A stretch of DNA of 64,000 nt from Fusarium oxysporum f. sp. lycopersici 4287. Lineage: Eukaryota; Ascomycota; Sordariomycetes; Hypocreales; Nectriaceae. A model generated the notes under the pieces. The model worked only from the letters and a program-made list of their open reading frames with translations. It did not search any database and was not told the origin of the DNA. The stretch spans positions 1,798,001-1,862,000 of the forward strand of contig NC_030995.1 of assembly GCF_000149955.1 (NCBI RefSeq), written 5' to 3'. Shown one piece after another: positions 32,294-43,730 of this stretch; positions within the stretch are counted from its first letter, which is position 1; each line of letters begins with the position of its first letter. Both the position numbers and the translations under genes were made by a program.

Positions 32294-32736
32294 TGTGACG
32301 GTTGCTTCTTGCAGATGTTTGTGCTTGATCTGTTGGTTCCAAGGTAGCACTGCAGCCAACAAAGCGAAGACATGAATGAGCTGAGGATAGAGGGGCAACC
32401 CTTCACCCTGGTCGGGACCAGTCCGAAAGGAGACTTGGAGGAGATAAGATACCTTCCTGGAGCTGGCTAAGACAGTTGGAGTGGAACCATCCAATCCTCG
32501 CCATACTCTCACAGGTTTAGCCTAACAAAATACCCGGCTCCCCTAAAAGGCTAGTGGCCGCGTCCCGTGCCCAAAACAGGGGGTTGAAGATGATCCAAGT
32601 CTTTTCACATTACGATTGATGATGGCATCTTGGCCATTTCTTATCAGGATCTTACTTATTTCGACAACAAGACCTCTGTGTCTATTCATGCGAGCCATAT
32701 CGACTAAGACATCACTTCCGTGTCATCATATCTCCG
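32294..32736. promoter_or_regulatory. Shared divergent promoter region
   Basis: The 443 bp between the starts of the O-methyltransferase (minus) and the LaeA-like methyltransferase (plus) must hold both promoters, so co-regulation is plausible. I could not assign a specific site. Confidence 0.5.
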
Positions 32737-34127
32737 ATGCTACCCCCGCTCCAAGATCAACATTCCCCAACCCGAGAGATCGGAGAGGGAGAGGCTAAAG
32801 CGGGTCACGTAACATCAGACCAGGCCCGAGACCCAGATCGTGGAGACCAAGAAGAACAGGGGCTAGCAGATAGGCCGCCGTCGACATCACCAACACAAGC
32901 TTCAAGTCGCATCGAACCCGACATCTTTGACAACGATGACCTCGAAGATGAGCTCTACCCAGAGTCAACAAACACGAGCTATTTAACGTCAATTGCGTCA
33001 GATATCCGACGCGGCATTCAAGAAAACGGACGAACTTATGGCGTTTATGGCCTGCACAAAGCTTGGATCCCCAGTGATGATCTCGAGGTAAATGAAATGC
33101 GCTATTCGCCTCAGAAAGCTCGGGTGCTAATTAGAGTTTACAGGTTGAGCGCAATGATCTCCAGCACTGCAAGTTCACGATGCTCATGGGCAACGAGCTT
33201 CACTTGGCCCCTATTGTCGACCATCCGCAAAAGATCCTTGATCTTGGTACTGGATCAGGTATTTGGGCGATCGACATGGCCGAGCAATACCCATCAGCTA
33301 AAGTTATTGGCGTCGACACAACTCCGGTTCAGCCTAACGTGATACCGCCCAACTTAGTTTTCGAGGTATGTCAGTCGAGCGCCATGGCCACCCCTTTGAT
33401 TTTCACTGCAGTGATACAACACATTGAACCATACTGACGTCTCCAGATTGACGATGTTGAAGATGACTGGCTCTGGGGCGAAGGAACTTTCGATCTCATC
33501 CATGGCCGAGAGCTGATCATGGCCATTCGCAACTGGCCTCGTCTGATGGAGCAAGCTTTCAACCATCTCAAACCCGGCGCTTACTTCCAGCTCTCGGGTT
33601 CAGTTCCCGACTTCAAATCCGACGACGGCACACTGCCCCATGATTCCGCTTACATCGAGATGGGCAAGATCTACTTCGAGATGTCGCAGCGCATTGGTTG
33701 TTCAGGCTGGGAACCGACTCGTTGGAAGGAATACTTTGAAAATTTCGGCTTCGAAGATGTTGTAGAACGCGTCCTCAAGATACCTACGAATCCTTGGCCC
33801 AAGGACAAGCATCTGAAGGAGATTGGGGCGTTTGAGCTTTCGCACTTTCGAGATACCATTGGAAACGTGTTTGCTCGTGGGTATGAGCAAATCCTCAACG
33901 GTGATCCGAATTACTTCCAAGTACTACTGGCCAAGGCTCGAAAGGAGGTACTAAATCCAAACATGCACAGTTGGGTTCCATTGTAAGTGTCTGCTGTTCC
34001 CCCGTGTTTTCAGAATGTAGTTAAGAGCTAACGACTGTCCGTCAGCTACGTTGTATACGGCCGGAAACCAAGGAGTTCAACTACAGATCAGCCACTACAT
34101 CAAAAGTCCGTATCTCCCGACACTTAA
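32737..34127 (+). CDS. LaeA-like SAM-dependent methyltransferase
   Basis: Four exons (32737-33087, 33144-33365, 33447-33982, 34046-34127) give 396 aa. A low-complexity N-terminus is followed by YGVYGLHKAWIPSDDLE, the SAM-binding motif I (ILDLGTGSGIWAIDMAEQYP), VIGVDTTPVQP, FDLIHGRELIMAIRNWP, LKPGAYFQLSG, and a C-terminal YVVYGRKP. This is the LaeA/Methyltransf_23 pattern. Family members can be regulators of secondary metabolism or tailoring enzymes inside gene clusters; position beside an O-methyltransferase favours the second. All introns have canonical borders. An upstream in-frame extension exists but adds nothing family-like. Confidence 0.9.
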
Positions 34128-36329
34128 ATGACTAGCTGGGAGGACTGGGTTAAATTGAGCCAAAGCAGAGCAAGGGGCGGACAACAGGACTTGCAACAAT
34201 AGCGCAGCGATATAGTCCATGGCTTAACGAATGATTCACAGCCTACAAATTTCTATTTCTGAATACTTATCCTGTCTGGCCTGTATGCATGATGCAGTCT
34301 TCAAGATCGAGCATCTGAGGCTTTCGTATGGTCTCAAGTTTACTGTCAATCTTAGAACCAAATAATTTCTATCCAATCTCGCCAAGATGTAAGATCACAT
34401 ATTGTATTATTGACAACAAGACTAAAATTCTGCTCACGTCTTTGGGCCTGATTGGACTAGTAATGTGCCTAGGAAGGAAATGGGAGATGAGAAAGAATAA
34501 TTTTGTGATAATTTGATAATGAAATTCACTGAAAGGAATAGCATTCAACTCTTACAATAGGTAGGGCTTTATTACTGCTAGAGCAATATGGACAGCATTT
34601 CATCGCGCAGGGGGAGAGGAGGGGGAGGGGGTTCGGGAGCGTCAAAAATTGGCCACCCGCATTTAGCTATAGAGATATTTGCCAAACATAAGGTAAGGAT
34701 ACAGAAAGATAACTCAGAACAAGATGTTCATTCCCGAGATATAAACTTCGACCCAACAACCTTCGGTGATGGCCATTGAATCTTATATTGCTATCAAGCC
34801 CTTGAGGCTGCGTAGAGCATCACCACACGAGCCTTCTTTTGGCAGGCAAGTGAGTCATCCTTTAGGTTTTCTTCTTATTCATTTATGCTGTAGCATTTAG
34901 TCAGGCATTATGGTATAGTGCCTAAGTTGTGAGGTAGATGTGTTATTTGCAGTTGAGACCTGTGGCTGAGAGCTTATATCACCACACAGAACTTAGAGCG
35001 TCACCACAGTGGCGCCACATAACTAGGGAATCACTGCGAGGAGAAGGAACAGAAGAGTAAGAGAACGCTTGTTGTAGTTCTCAAGTAAGTTAATCATTGC
35101 TTATTCCTCCACGATCGTATTGTAAGAACAGATTCCCTGGGCGAGGACCAGGTGGCTGGATGCTACACAGCTACTCCCAGGTACACCATAAAACAGCGTA
35201 GAAGGCTTTGGAAAGAAAGGAATCTGGTATTGAATGAATCAGAAAAATATCCCATGATGAGAAGGCAACCAAGGAGAGTGTCTTACTTTGGTTGGCACTC
35301 GAGTCACGCTAGAGGCAAAGTTTAAAACAGCAGTTACCATCCCGGGTTATATGAACTTAAGAGGCGCCACCAGCAAGTGCAAAGCGTTTCGAACTCAGTC
35401 GTCTCAAAAAGAAACCGAAGGCTGTGGCTCGCGGGATGGTATTTGGTGACAGCGTCGCTCAGGGGGACGTCGGCTGTGATTTCAAAGTCAGCCAAGCTTT
35501 GCAGAACAGGTCAAGTTTAGATACTCACTGAAGACGCTCACCACCTGAATTCGAATTGGATCTCGCCATCTTGTCGGCGGACGTTAGCTCCACGCTGGCG
35601 ACCTGGGTTGGGTCCCCAGCGGAGGGTGATACCGTAGCGTAGGGCGATGAAAATGAGGAGAAACATGGAAACCTCGCCGAACCACTCGGCTGAGGGCATG
35701 CTGTGAGTGTAAGCGCTCCAGAACATGTCGAAGCGATTTTGAAGTTTATTTGGAAAGTAAATATCGTGTCGTGTTGGAGTGTCTGGGGTGCGGCGATAAG
35801 TACCAGTGTTAGTTGCTGAGTGGAAATTTGTGGGCAGCCCTAACAGGTGGTACTAAATTTTTGGTAGCCCACTTTGGTCATGTAGCTGTGCATCCCGTAC
35901 CTGAGCCGAGCTGGGCTGCATCACTTCTATTGAGTCACTCCGCTCTCGTCTCATCTCTTCTCCCTCTCTCTCCAACTCACCATCACAACAATCACCCAAA
36001 ACAACATCTTTCGGGTGGTGATAAACAAACATTTCCTTTTTATTATATACGCAAACATCATCCTCCTCTCTTCTTTCCAACTCGTATAAATTACTGATAA
36101 CAAAGAAGAATATCCTGCTTCTTCGGGCTCTTTGCCCCTTGCGCTCACCCAGCACGCGCCGAGGTGATTCTCTGCAAACTTAACTTTGTTTTTCTCTTCA
36201 CCTCTTCATCTTTGAACATCCCAAACCCCCTTTGCAATCCTCCTTTGCTTCTCACATTTCCAAATATTTACTCCCTGGCCCTTCTTGTTTCCCTATCACA
36301 AGACTACACTCCGCTGCACTACAGCAATC
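34128..36329. other. Intergenic region with one doubtful small frame
   Basis: No supported gene except the weak 62-residue frame listed next. The last 500 bp are C/T-rich and serve as promoter and leader of the nucleotidyltransferase-like gene. Confidence 0.5.
35538..35726 (-). CDS. Possible small membrane protein, 62 aa
   Basis: A short frame from a true ATG with one hydrophobic segment (about residues 16-33, VSMFLLIFIALRYGITL) and a basic tail. No family recognised. Its length allows chance occurrence; listed as weak. Confidence 0.25.
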   Translation of the reverse strand: MFWSAYTHSMPSAEWFGEVSMFLLIFIALRYGITLRWGPNPGRQRGANVRRQDGEIQFEFRW

Positions 36330-38423
36330 ATGGGAGGCAAGGCCTTCGCTCACGCGGATCCTCCTCTGGAGACACCTCGAATGCCTCACGCGGCATATCT
36401 TGAGGCCAAAAACACGGTCATTCGACGGCTAAGTGAGAAATTTCACTGGATTAATGTTCCGATGGAAGGTCCCGGAAAGAAAGACCACGGTGACGTCGAT
36501 GTCCTCGTCTGCGACATGAACGGAATCGATATCTTCAAGGAGAGTGTCCTTGATGCCATCTCTGATGCCCTCGGCGCTGAATCCAGAATCATTGAAGGTG
36601 GTTCTAGTCACTTCGCTGCTCACTTCGCTATCCCATGGCCCGAGCATATCCCTATTCCCCAGGCACAGGGAAAGGCAACTCTTCTTCCGCCGATTGTGTC
36701 CATCACTCCTCCGTCTCCTCCGGGCCTTTCTGCTCGTTCTTCTCTTACCATCACTCCTGGAAACCTGTTTAAGCCTTCTGGCGCTACTCCTACAGTTCCT
36801 GCCCCCAGCACCACCACTGACAAACCTCCCCTGGACTCAACTTTACCTTCTCCCTTCGGTCCACACCCTAACCCCCTCGGTTCAAACCCTGCTCTCTACA
36901 TCAAGGAAGCCTCTGGTCCTGCCGAGGAGGACTCAAAATCAAAGGAACAAACCGTAAGTCGATGCCCACTTGTCTGTCCAGGAGTTAAGCTTATACTGGA
37001 CTTTAGGACGCTACAGTTGCTGATTCACAGACCAAGCCCTCATCCAACGATTCTGATGGCGTTAGTATCACCTCTTCAGAGCGTAGTCAAGCATCTGCTG
37101 CAACGGCTCCTGTGACTGGCAAATGGGGAACCATTTCTTATATCAAGAGAAAAATGAAAACCGGCGGCTCGTCTTCTCGCAAGTAGCTTTTCCTTCCCGA
37201 ACATCCTGTTCTTACTGGTCAGACTGCTAATATGAATAGGTTCCTTTTCATTATCTACAATGCTCAAGCGTGGCAAGTCAGGCCGAGATTCTGTTGCATC
37301 AAACTCTACCCGCGGAACTCTTGAAAAGGTATTATCATGCAAAGACTTAACCATGTTCACTATTCTCTGACGATAAACTCAGATCAATAGTTCCTTTTCA
37401 GAACCTGATGCTACCCCTCCAGCTGTCACTGGAACTGGACCTTTCAAAATCAAGAGAAAGACTGTCCCAAAGTCGATCCTGACTGATAACCCTTTCATTC
37501 CCCTCCCTGCGGGCCCTGTCCACGATAACCCATTCCGAGATCCTCCCCGCGTCTTCATACAGGTTGACGTCCGCTACTGTCTTTCCAAGAAGCAAGCTAA
37601 GTACTTGCGCTTCTTCCAGTCACACGGCGACTTGTGGCAAATCCTGGGATCCATTATTCGTCCCTATGGTCTTACCGTGGACGACAAAGGCCTTCACATC
37701 CGGGTGCCAGAAGGAGAACTGATCAACCGTAAGAAAGCTAAGGTCCTACTTACAAGCAAGCCCGATGACATCCTGATGTTCCTTGGACTTCCTGTTGCTG
37801 AATACTGGCGTCCCTTTGCCACCACCGAGGCTATGTTTCAATACATCATCAAATGTCCCATGTTCTCTTTGCCTCGCTACAGCACCTTCGAGGAAGAGAT
37901 GGGTCTCGGCACTGCTAATGATCGTCGCCGCATGGCTTCGCGTCCTGTCTATCGAGAATGGACGCAGGAGTTCAAGCCTCGCCTCCGAGAGAAAGGTCTG
38001 TATTTCGAGAACTCTTTGACCCGTGATGAAATCAGGGAGAAGGCTTTCAATACTTTCCCGATAGAATCTGAGTACCACACCCGAGTCCAAGGATTCATCC
38101 GGGACCAACAAAGACAGGCGCTCCGGAAGTACATCAAGTCGCAGGTCCCCGGAGCGGAGGACAACCACCCCGAGGCTGTTAAAAGACGATCCAAGACAAT
38201 TAAGGCCATGTCCGCCATCGTCCTTGACGGCATCGATGCTTCCGAGTTCGGAATCTCCGCTCCGTCCTACCTTCTCCGGGGAAACGGGACTTGGGACATG
38301 CAACGCACCGAGGATTGGATCCGTACCAAGGTGCACTTCGTCGGCCGCTACGCCAACATGAGCGCGGCAGAAAAGGAGAAGTTGAGATCAGGACCGGCCA
38401 AGAGGAGGGGAGAGCGCGGCTAG
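36330..38423 (+). CDS. Fungal nucleotidyltransferase-fold protein, probably damaged
   Basis: Exons seen: 36330-36953, 37007-37191, 37240-37328, 37383-38423. The N-terminus (MGGKAF, TPRMP, EGPGKKDHGDVDVLV) matches a fungal family with the G-D-V-D signature of polymerase-beta-like nucleotidyltransferases. The C-terminal part (IQVDVRYC, HGDLWQILGSIIRPYGLTVD, KKAKVLLTSKPDDILMFLGLP) is its other conserved half. Between them is a Pro/Ser/Thr-rich linker with introns. Two oddities stand out: exon 2 to exon 3 keeps frame with no GT-AG choice that looks natural, and a TAG at 38421-38423 is followed by 38 more in-frame, protein-like codons to a second TAG at 38538-38540. Enzyme activity is not certain even for intact members. 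Confidence 0.65.
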
Positions 38424-38540
38424 GGTCGTCGCCGCCAAACTCTCAACGATGTCCCTGAGACCCAGCCCGAGGAGCCTGAGCCACTCCCGGACCAGCTCCC
38501 TCTGAGACTGGCTCAACTCAACCTCGGCAACAGCAAGTAG

Positions 38541-40350
38541 ACTGGCTTGCCAACCCTTCTCCAACCCTCAAGACCACCGGGTCTTGAGGCTAACCACAAA
38601 AGTTTTGTCCAAGTTTGCAAAGTTATGTTCAGCTTATTCAGATCGATATTTTCATGAAACTAACTGTTCACCATAGTCCATCATATTTGGCAATTTTCAA
38701 CGGTAGTCGATCGACTACATACGCGGCGCACGTAATCTATTTTTCTTGGAGCAGTCGGGGCCAGACTGCTATTTCTTTTCCGGGTGGGAGGGCGGCCTAT
38801 ATAGGCGGAAAAGTGTATATACCATTTGCTTACAATTGGAGTTTGTTTTTGGTACCATTATCGGTGAACCCAAAACCTGTCTCCTGGTGATCTGTGTAAT
38901 CTGTAAAGCTATGATTCTATGATGTCCTTCATACTGTCGGTGTCTTTGTACGCCTGATTGCTATTCTGCATGAAATGCGTATCACCAAATTGTGTGACAG
39001 CAGGATAGTTTGATATCTGTCACTTTGTTGGCAGCCTGGGCTCACAGGGGCCATGGGCTTTGTTTTCAGTAAGATACAGTGGGTGCCTGAGCAGTGATAT
39101 TGTCTTTGTACCTGTGGGGTGCAGAGCCCAGATAATGCATGACCTCATCACGCTTCACTCAGCTGGAACACTCCCCATTATCTCTCCAACACCAGCAGTT
39201 GATGCCTCTGGGAGTGGTCCAATAGAGTCACTGGGCTACAAGGTACTGTTCATTCTGTTTCCAAATTATATCCCATTCTTTTGCTGTGATATTACGCGAG
39301 GGTTGGGACCCCTTTTCCCACAGATTCAGCATCGAAAATCTAACGCCGAAGCGCGAGCTGGACGGGTAAACCTCTCCCGATTTCCTTTAAGCAAGTCGTC
39401 CCCGAACCCGATTTTCTTCCCTCCCACTCCTCCCTTCTCTTCTCTTTCACTTCATCTTCACCTCACCTCTTTGGGTTCACGACATTTCCCTGGCAATCTC
39501 TACTGGCGTTTACTTCTTAGCCGACGGGATATTTATTTAAATTCTCCTCTGTATTGTTGGGCTGCACCGACCTTCTATCCCCATGGTCGGTCCCCTTTCA
39601 AATTCCATTCAGCCTCAGTCCTCTCTTGCCATGCTTTCTTGACACTTGAAATCTGCAAAACATCAACGTGCCGAACGGCCTCTTTTGTGGAATCTACATG
39701 AAGGGCCTTCGCCTGGGTAAGTCCTTGCCATTTTCCCTCTGCTTCTTTGTTCCGTCTTCGGGCCTCGTCTTCTCCGGTACAGGAAACACCTCGCTAACTA
39801 TCTCGTGCTCTTCGTACCTTAGCCTCGATATTGGCCACTGCCACGTTCAAGCTACGATAAGATCTTCTCCTTCGTGAAGCATCACCCTCACATTCAATTC
39901 TCCTCCAAAGGTATGTTTACTTGCTTGGGATCTTTCATCTCCTCATGGCTAGTATGAGCACCTCGAGTTCTTACTTTTCACTATCGTTCTCAACTTTTCT
40001 TCCTCTCGAGAGCAAACGTCACGAAGCCTCACCCGCACCTCAGTTCTTCTGTCTTTCATTTATGCACCTGGGCTACCAAGGTACCTTGAACCCCGCTGGA
40101 GTGGAGGATGCCAGTTTCAAGCTTTTTCAATCTTGGCACACCTTGAAACCCATCCCCCTTCCCTCGCAAACATCCGGCTGCTTAAGCGTTGACGGCTGCA
40201 AGACCTGATTATTGACCTCTTGGCAAAGTCTTCTTTCCTTATTTATGCCTCCTGATCTTGTTTCCAGTCTTTCACTCGCCAAGCTAACCTTCTTTGATTT
40301 CCAGATATCCCGCGCTCTTCTGGATCCTGAGCTCCGAATCCCAAGACAAA
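38541..40350. other. Intergenic region and long spliced leader
   Basis: About 39.4-40.35 kb is C/T-rich and looks like promoter and 5' UTR. A likely leader intron runs 39911-40304 (GTATGT, AAGCTAACC near 40281, TTTCCAG). Another GTAAGT donor is at 39717. Confidence 0.5.
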
Positions 40351-42460
40351 ATGCCCCGTCGTTGGTTTTCTGATCGGCTCCATCACGCCTGGGGACGCAT
40401 GGCCGGCCGCCATGGCCGGCAAAGGGACCAAGGAAGGCAAAGCCCTCGACACTATGCGGAGATTGTGACTGCTCCCGATCAGAGCCCGGATCGGGCCAAC
40501 CACCTCCGTCGAGGCGCCTTTCTTCCAGATCTCCTGACCTGTGCCACCCTAGGTGGTATTGCCCAACCGCTTCCTCTTGATATTGAAAGCCTTTGGGATG
40601 CTCCGACGCCTGCCCCTTCTCCTGTTCAGTCCCAGTCAAATGGCGCTATTGGTCTCGGTACTTTCCTCGGGGAATTGGAAAGAGAAGTATCCCGTGAAGA
40701 CCAGATTTTATCCCAACAGCTATTATTACGACTCGCGACACTGGATCCATCGGTACAGGAATTGAGGATCAGCCCTTGATGCTTCCTGGCCAAGTAAGTC
40801 TCACTACAAGCCTGACCTTGACAATGGATGCCCCCTTTGATCGTCAAACCTGTGGCAACACAAACATTTGTCAGTAATATGAGCTGACTATGGAAATAGG
40901 ATTTCTTCCCTGAAAGTCAGCCGCCGGTTCCTAGCCATCTGAGAACCGGGTTATTTTTGAGGTATGTCCGACATCCGCTTCTTCCTTCTTACCACGCTAA
41001 TTGTGACTTTCTACAGCTCTCAACCGAAACATCGCACGCTTGAGCCATGCGACTGCTGTAGCCCAAAGACCTTGGCCGGAGACTGGCGAGCCTTGACTCC
41101 CGACCCTCTCACGCATACCTTTACTCGTCACGAACCTTTGGCATCGTGCTCTGAGCTTCGCGGCCGAGACCATTCCAAGTCCCAAGACAAAGCCTTTGCG
41201 GTCCCTATCAGTGTTATTATTAGTCAGCCAGGCTAGGGGCACCTGCTGCAAACATACATTGCCGAAGTTCACAGCGATGTCTTTGCCCTTCTACTTGAGG
41301 TTCTCGTCTCTCCGAGCGGACTGATTGGCCAAGAAGACGGGCTTAACCTCCCGCTGTTGCTTGCCACGTTATCATATGCTCTAGACCAAGGCATGACCCG
41401 AGAGACTAAAAAGCTCAAGAGAACTATTGACCGATACATCCCCCTCCGCATGTTCCACCGCAATCCTCATACCAACTCACCTCGTCTGGAGTTTGAGTAT
41501 TACGAGTTCCGTTCCGAGGAAGTCTACCGGGCCTGGCTAATAGTCTCTAAAGATGGGAGACTCCGTGACTACCTCTCTCCCAGTGAGGCGGTAACTCTTT
41601 ACATCTACTTATTGCCTAATTGGTGGTGGTCTAACTGGATTCACGACTACGACGAAAAGTTCATAGAAGACACAAACATTGCCTGGGCCTATATCGAGGG
41701 CGTCCCTGGGAGTCGGTTTGAGCAAGTCTTTCAAAGTTTCTTCAGCCGCACATGACTTGGATTGCATTCTTGGACAGGAAGCGCTGCCCTTAGTGGTGGA
41801 GACCAAAGCTCTGTGACTAAGACCGAGTCTCAGGAAGAAGCTTTACAAGGATCCGGCAACCAACCAGACGGCGCTCTCACCCTCTATGGCGTCCCGTTCC
41901 AGGGAACTCGGAAGGCACCGCATCAAAAGCACCCTCCAGTAAGCGGAGGTGATTCGGAAGAAACCCTAAGGGGATTTCAGGGGGGCCCACGCCAGTGGGC
42001 TCTCGATGCACTTTTCAGTGGTGCGCCTGGGGGTTCGGAAAACAACCAAACGCCCGGGACCCAAGGTGCGCCCTTCACGGGTGCTCTTGGTGACATGCGT
42101 GAGAGCCCACGCCAGGCTCTTGATGCACTTTTCAGTGGTGCTCCCCGGGGTTCGAATAGCAGCCGAAAGCCCGGGACTCAAGATGTACCTACTACAGGTG
42201 CTCTTGACGCGGTGCAGGTGAGCCAACACTGGGCTCTCGATGCACTTTTCACTGGCGGTGCTAGGGAGATTCTGGATGAGTCGGTTCAAGATGGAGTTCT
42301 CACTGGTGTGCCTGAGGGTTCGGATTACGATCAAATGCGTGGAGATCAAGATGTACCTCGTATTGTGCCTCCTGTGGCTGTATCTGACATATCTGCTAGT
42401 TCAGAGCGAGACATTCGTCGAATTCGCAGAAAGACAGCTGTGTTACCTCGGGCTGATTGA
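40351..42460 (+). CDS. Multi-exon protein of unknown function with C-terminal repeats
   Basis: Model: 40351-40657, 40720-40793, 40900-40961, 41017-41735, 41778-42460, all phases agreeing. Introns at 40794 (GTAAGT) and 40962 (GTATGT, GCTAAT) are near consensus. One in-frame TAG at 41234-41236 remains; it disappears only if a 36-nt intron (41201-41236) is assumed, so this may be a broken gene. Exon 4 encodes a folded-looking part (TYIAEVHSDVFALLLEVL; WLIVSKDGRLRDYLSPSEA). The last exon carries 117-bp repeats encoding 39-residue units that start ALDALFSGAP. No family recognised. Confidence 0.5.
41999..42350 (+). repeat. Three tandem 117-bp coding repeats
   Basis: Units start at 41999, 42116 and 42233 with GCTCT(C/T)GATGCACTTTTCA. 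The first two are clearly alike through ACCCGGGACTCAAG-type cores (CCCGGGAC), the third diverges. The length is a multiple of three, so repeat gain or loss keeps the frame. Confidence 0.85.
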
Positions 42461-43329
42461 TGGTTATAGCTTATATGATGCGTCTCAGCGAGATATATCA
42501 TGCCAACAAATTAAACACATTTCAAATAAAAGCAAACTTTCAAGGACATGTTGATCCAGTTTCGCATCCGTTGCCTATCCCACGTCCTTAGTATCAGAGT
42601 TGTGTCGTTGGGCTTTTTCCATATTTCCCTGTTCAAGTTCTCGATCATCTCATTCCCAGAACGGCTCGGACTCACCACATTGGTAAGAATCACGAGGCCA
42701 TATCAGCAGTGTTCTGGAACAACAACAACAACAATCTTGGAGGTCGGAAGCGAGCATGGCCAGAACCACCTCGAAGTGCCACTTCTTGTGGGACGCAGGA
42801 TCTTGATGTAAATTCTGTCTTCCTTCTTCCATTGTAACTCGCGCTTGGGAGTTCACATCAGTCCCAAACACGTTACAAGGGCAAGGCACCGTGCGCTTTG
42901 ACTTTTGATCTCGAACGGCTCGGGGAGCTGGTCAATATCCTTGTTGACTAAATTTCATAATGCAAGACACAGGAGGAATATGGAATCAACTTTCTCTTGT
43001 GTCTTTTAGTGTCTGTCGAGTCTTCTCATCCATGACTGTACGTGCAGAGCTGATGTATCGTGGGGTTCTATATAAGCTTTATTTGTCTTTGCTACTGAGT
43101 AAGTTCAGACACAGTACTATCTACCAGCCATATAATTCTTCTAGAACGCCACCTGCACCATAGATCATTCTATAATCGGGCATACCGCGCCATTTTGAAG
43201 ACTCGTGGTGTTCGTTTACTATGCTTTACGCTGTCTTATCATCAGCTCCATACGCCTTCGTCACGACAAGCCAGCATATTACAAGATCTTGTGATTCTTG
43301 GTCATGAATCTTATATCCAAGACAAGACC

Positions 43330-43730
43330 TCACCTCCCAGTACTTTTTCGTCGTAGGAGCAACTGGTGCAGGCTCTGGTGCCGAACGCTCCTCGACACTG
43401 TCTTCCAAGCTGGCTTCAAACCATAAGACGGCTTGAGAAGATGTGATGGGGGCAATCCCTCATCTGCAATGTCAGCGCCGTCATAAGCCGGGCCGTTGAT
43501 GTAGTTCCAGGGACGGAACACACACCAATCCATTGTCAAACACAATGGCTCGATCATGGATGCTAGTTGCGCCAGAATATCTCGGTCTTGAGATAGCTCA
43601 ATCGTGCGCCCATATAATCTCAAGATGGTCTCGATCGTCAGGGACAAGTGAGAGTGTAAGTTGTCGGTTGAAAAGATCTTGTACTCAAGGAAGCAGTTCA
43701 GAGTGTCGAACTCTGCAAGAAAGTGGAATA
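43330..43730 (-). pseudogene. Coding-like remnant, unknown family
   Basis: An open frame preceded by an acceptor-like TTTCTTGCAG encodes a protein-like stretch (FDTLNCFLEYKIFSTDN, LTIETILRLYGRTIELSQ, SMIEPLCLTMDWCVFRPW). The continuation (EERSAPEPAPVAPTTKKYW) lies in another frame without a clean intron. Probably the rest of a decayed or misassembled gene; function unknown. Confidence 0.35.

Noticed and set aside
38615..39701. Two plus-strand frames of 91 and 213 aa
   Set aside because: C/T-rich low-complexity translation typical of promoter and leader DNA.
41753..41755. TGA as a lesion in the repeat-containing gene
   Set aside because: A 42-nt intron (41736-41777, TGAC branch, CAG acceptor) removes it and keeps the frame, so it need not be a mutation.
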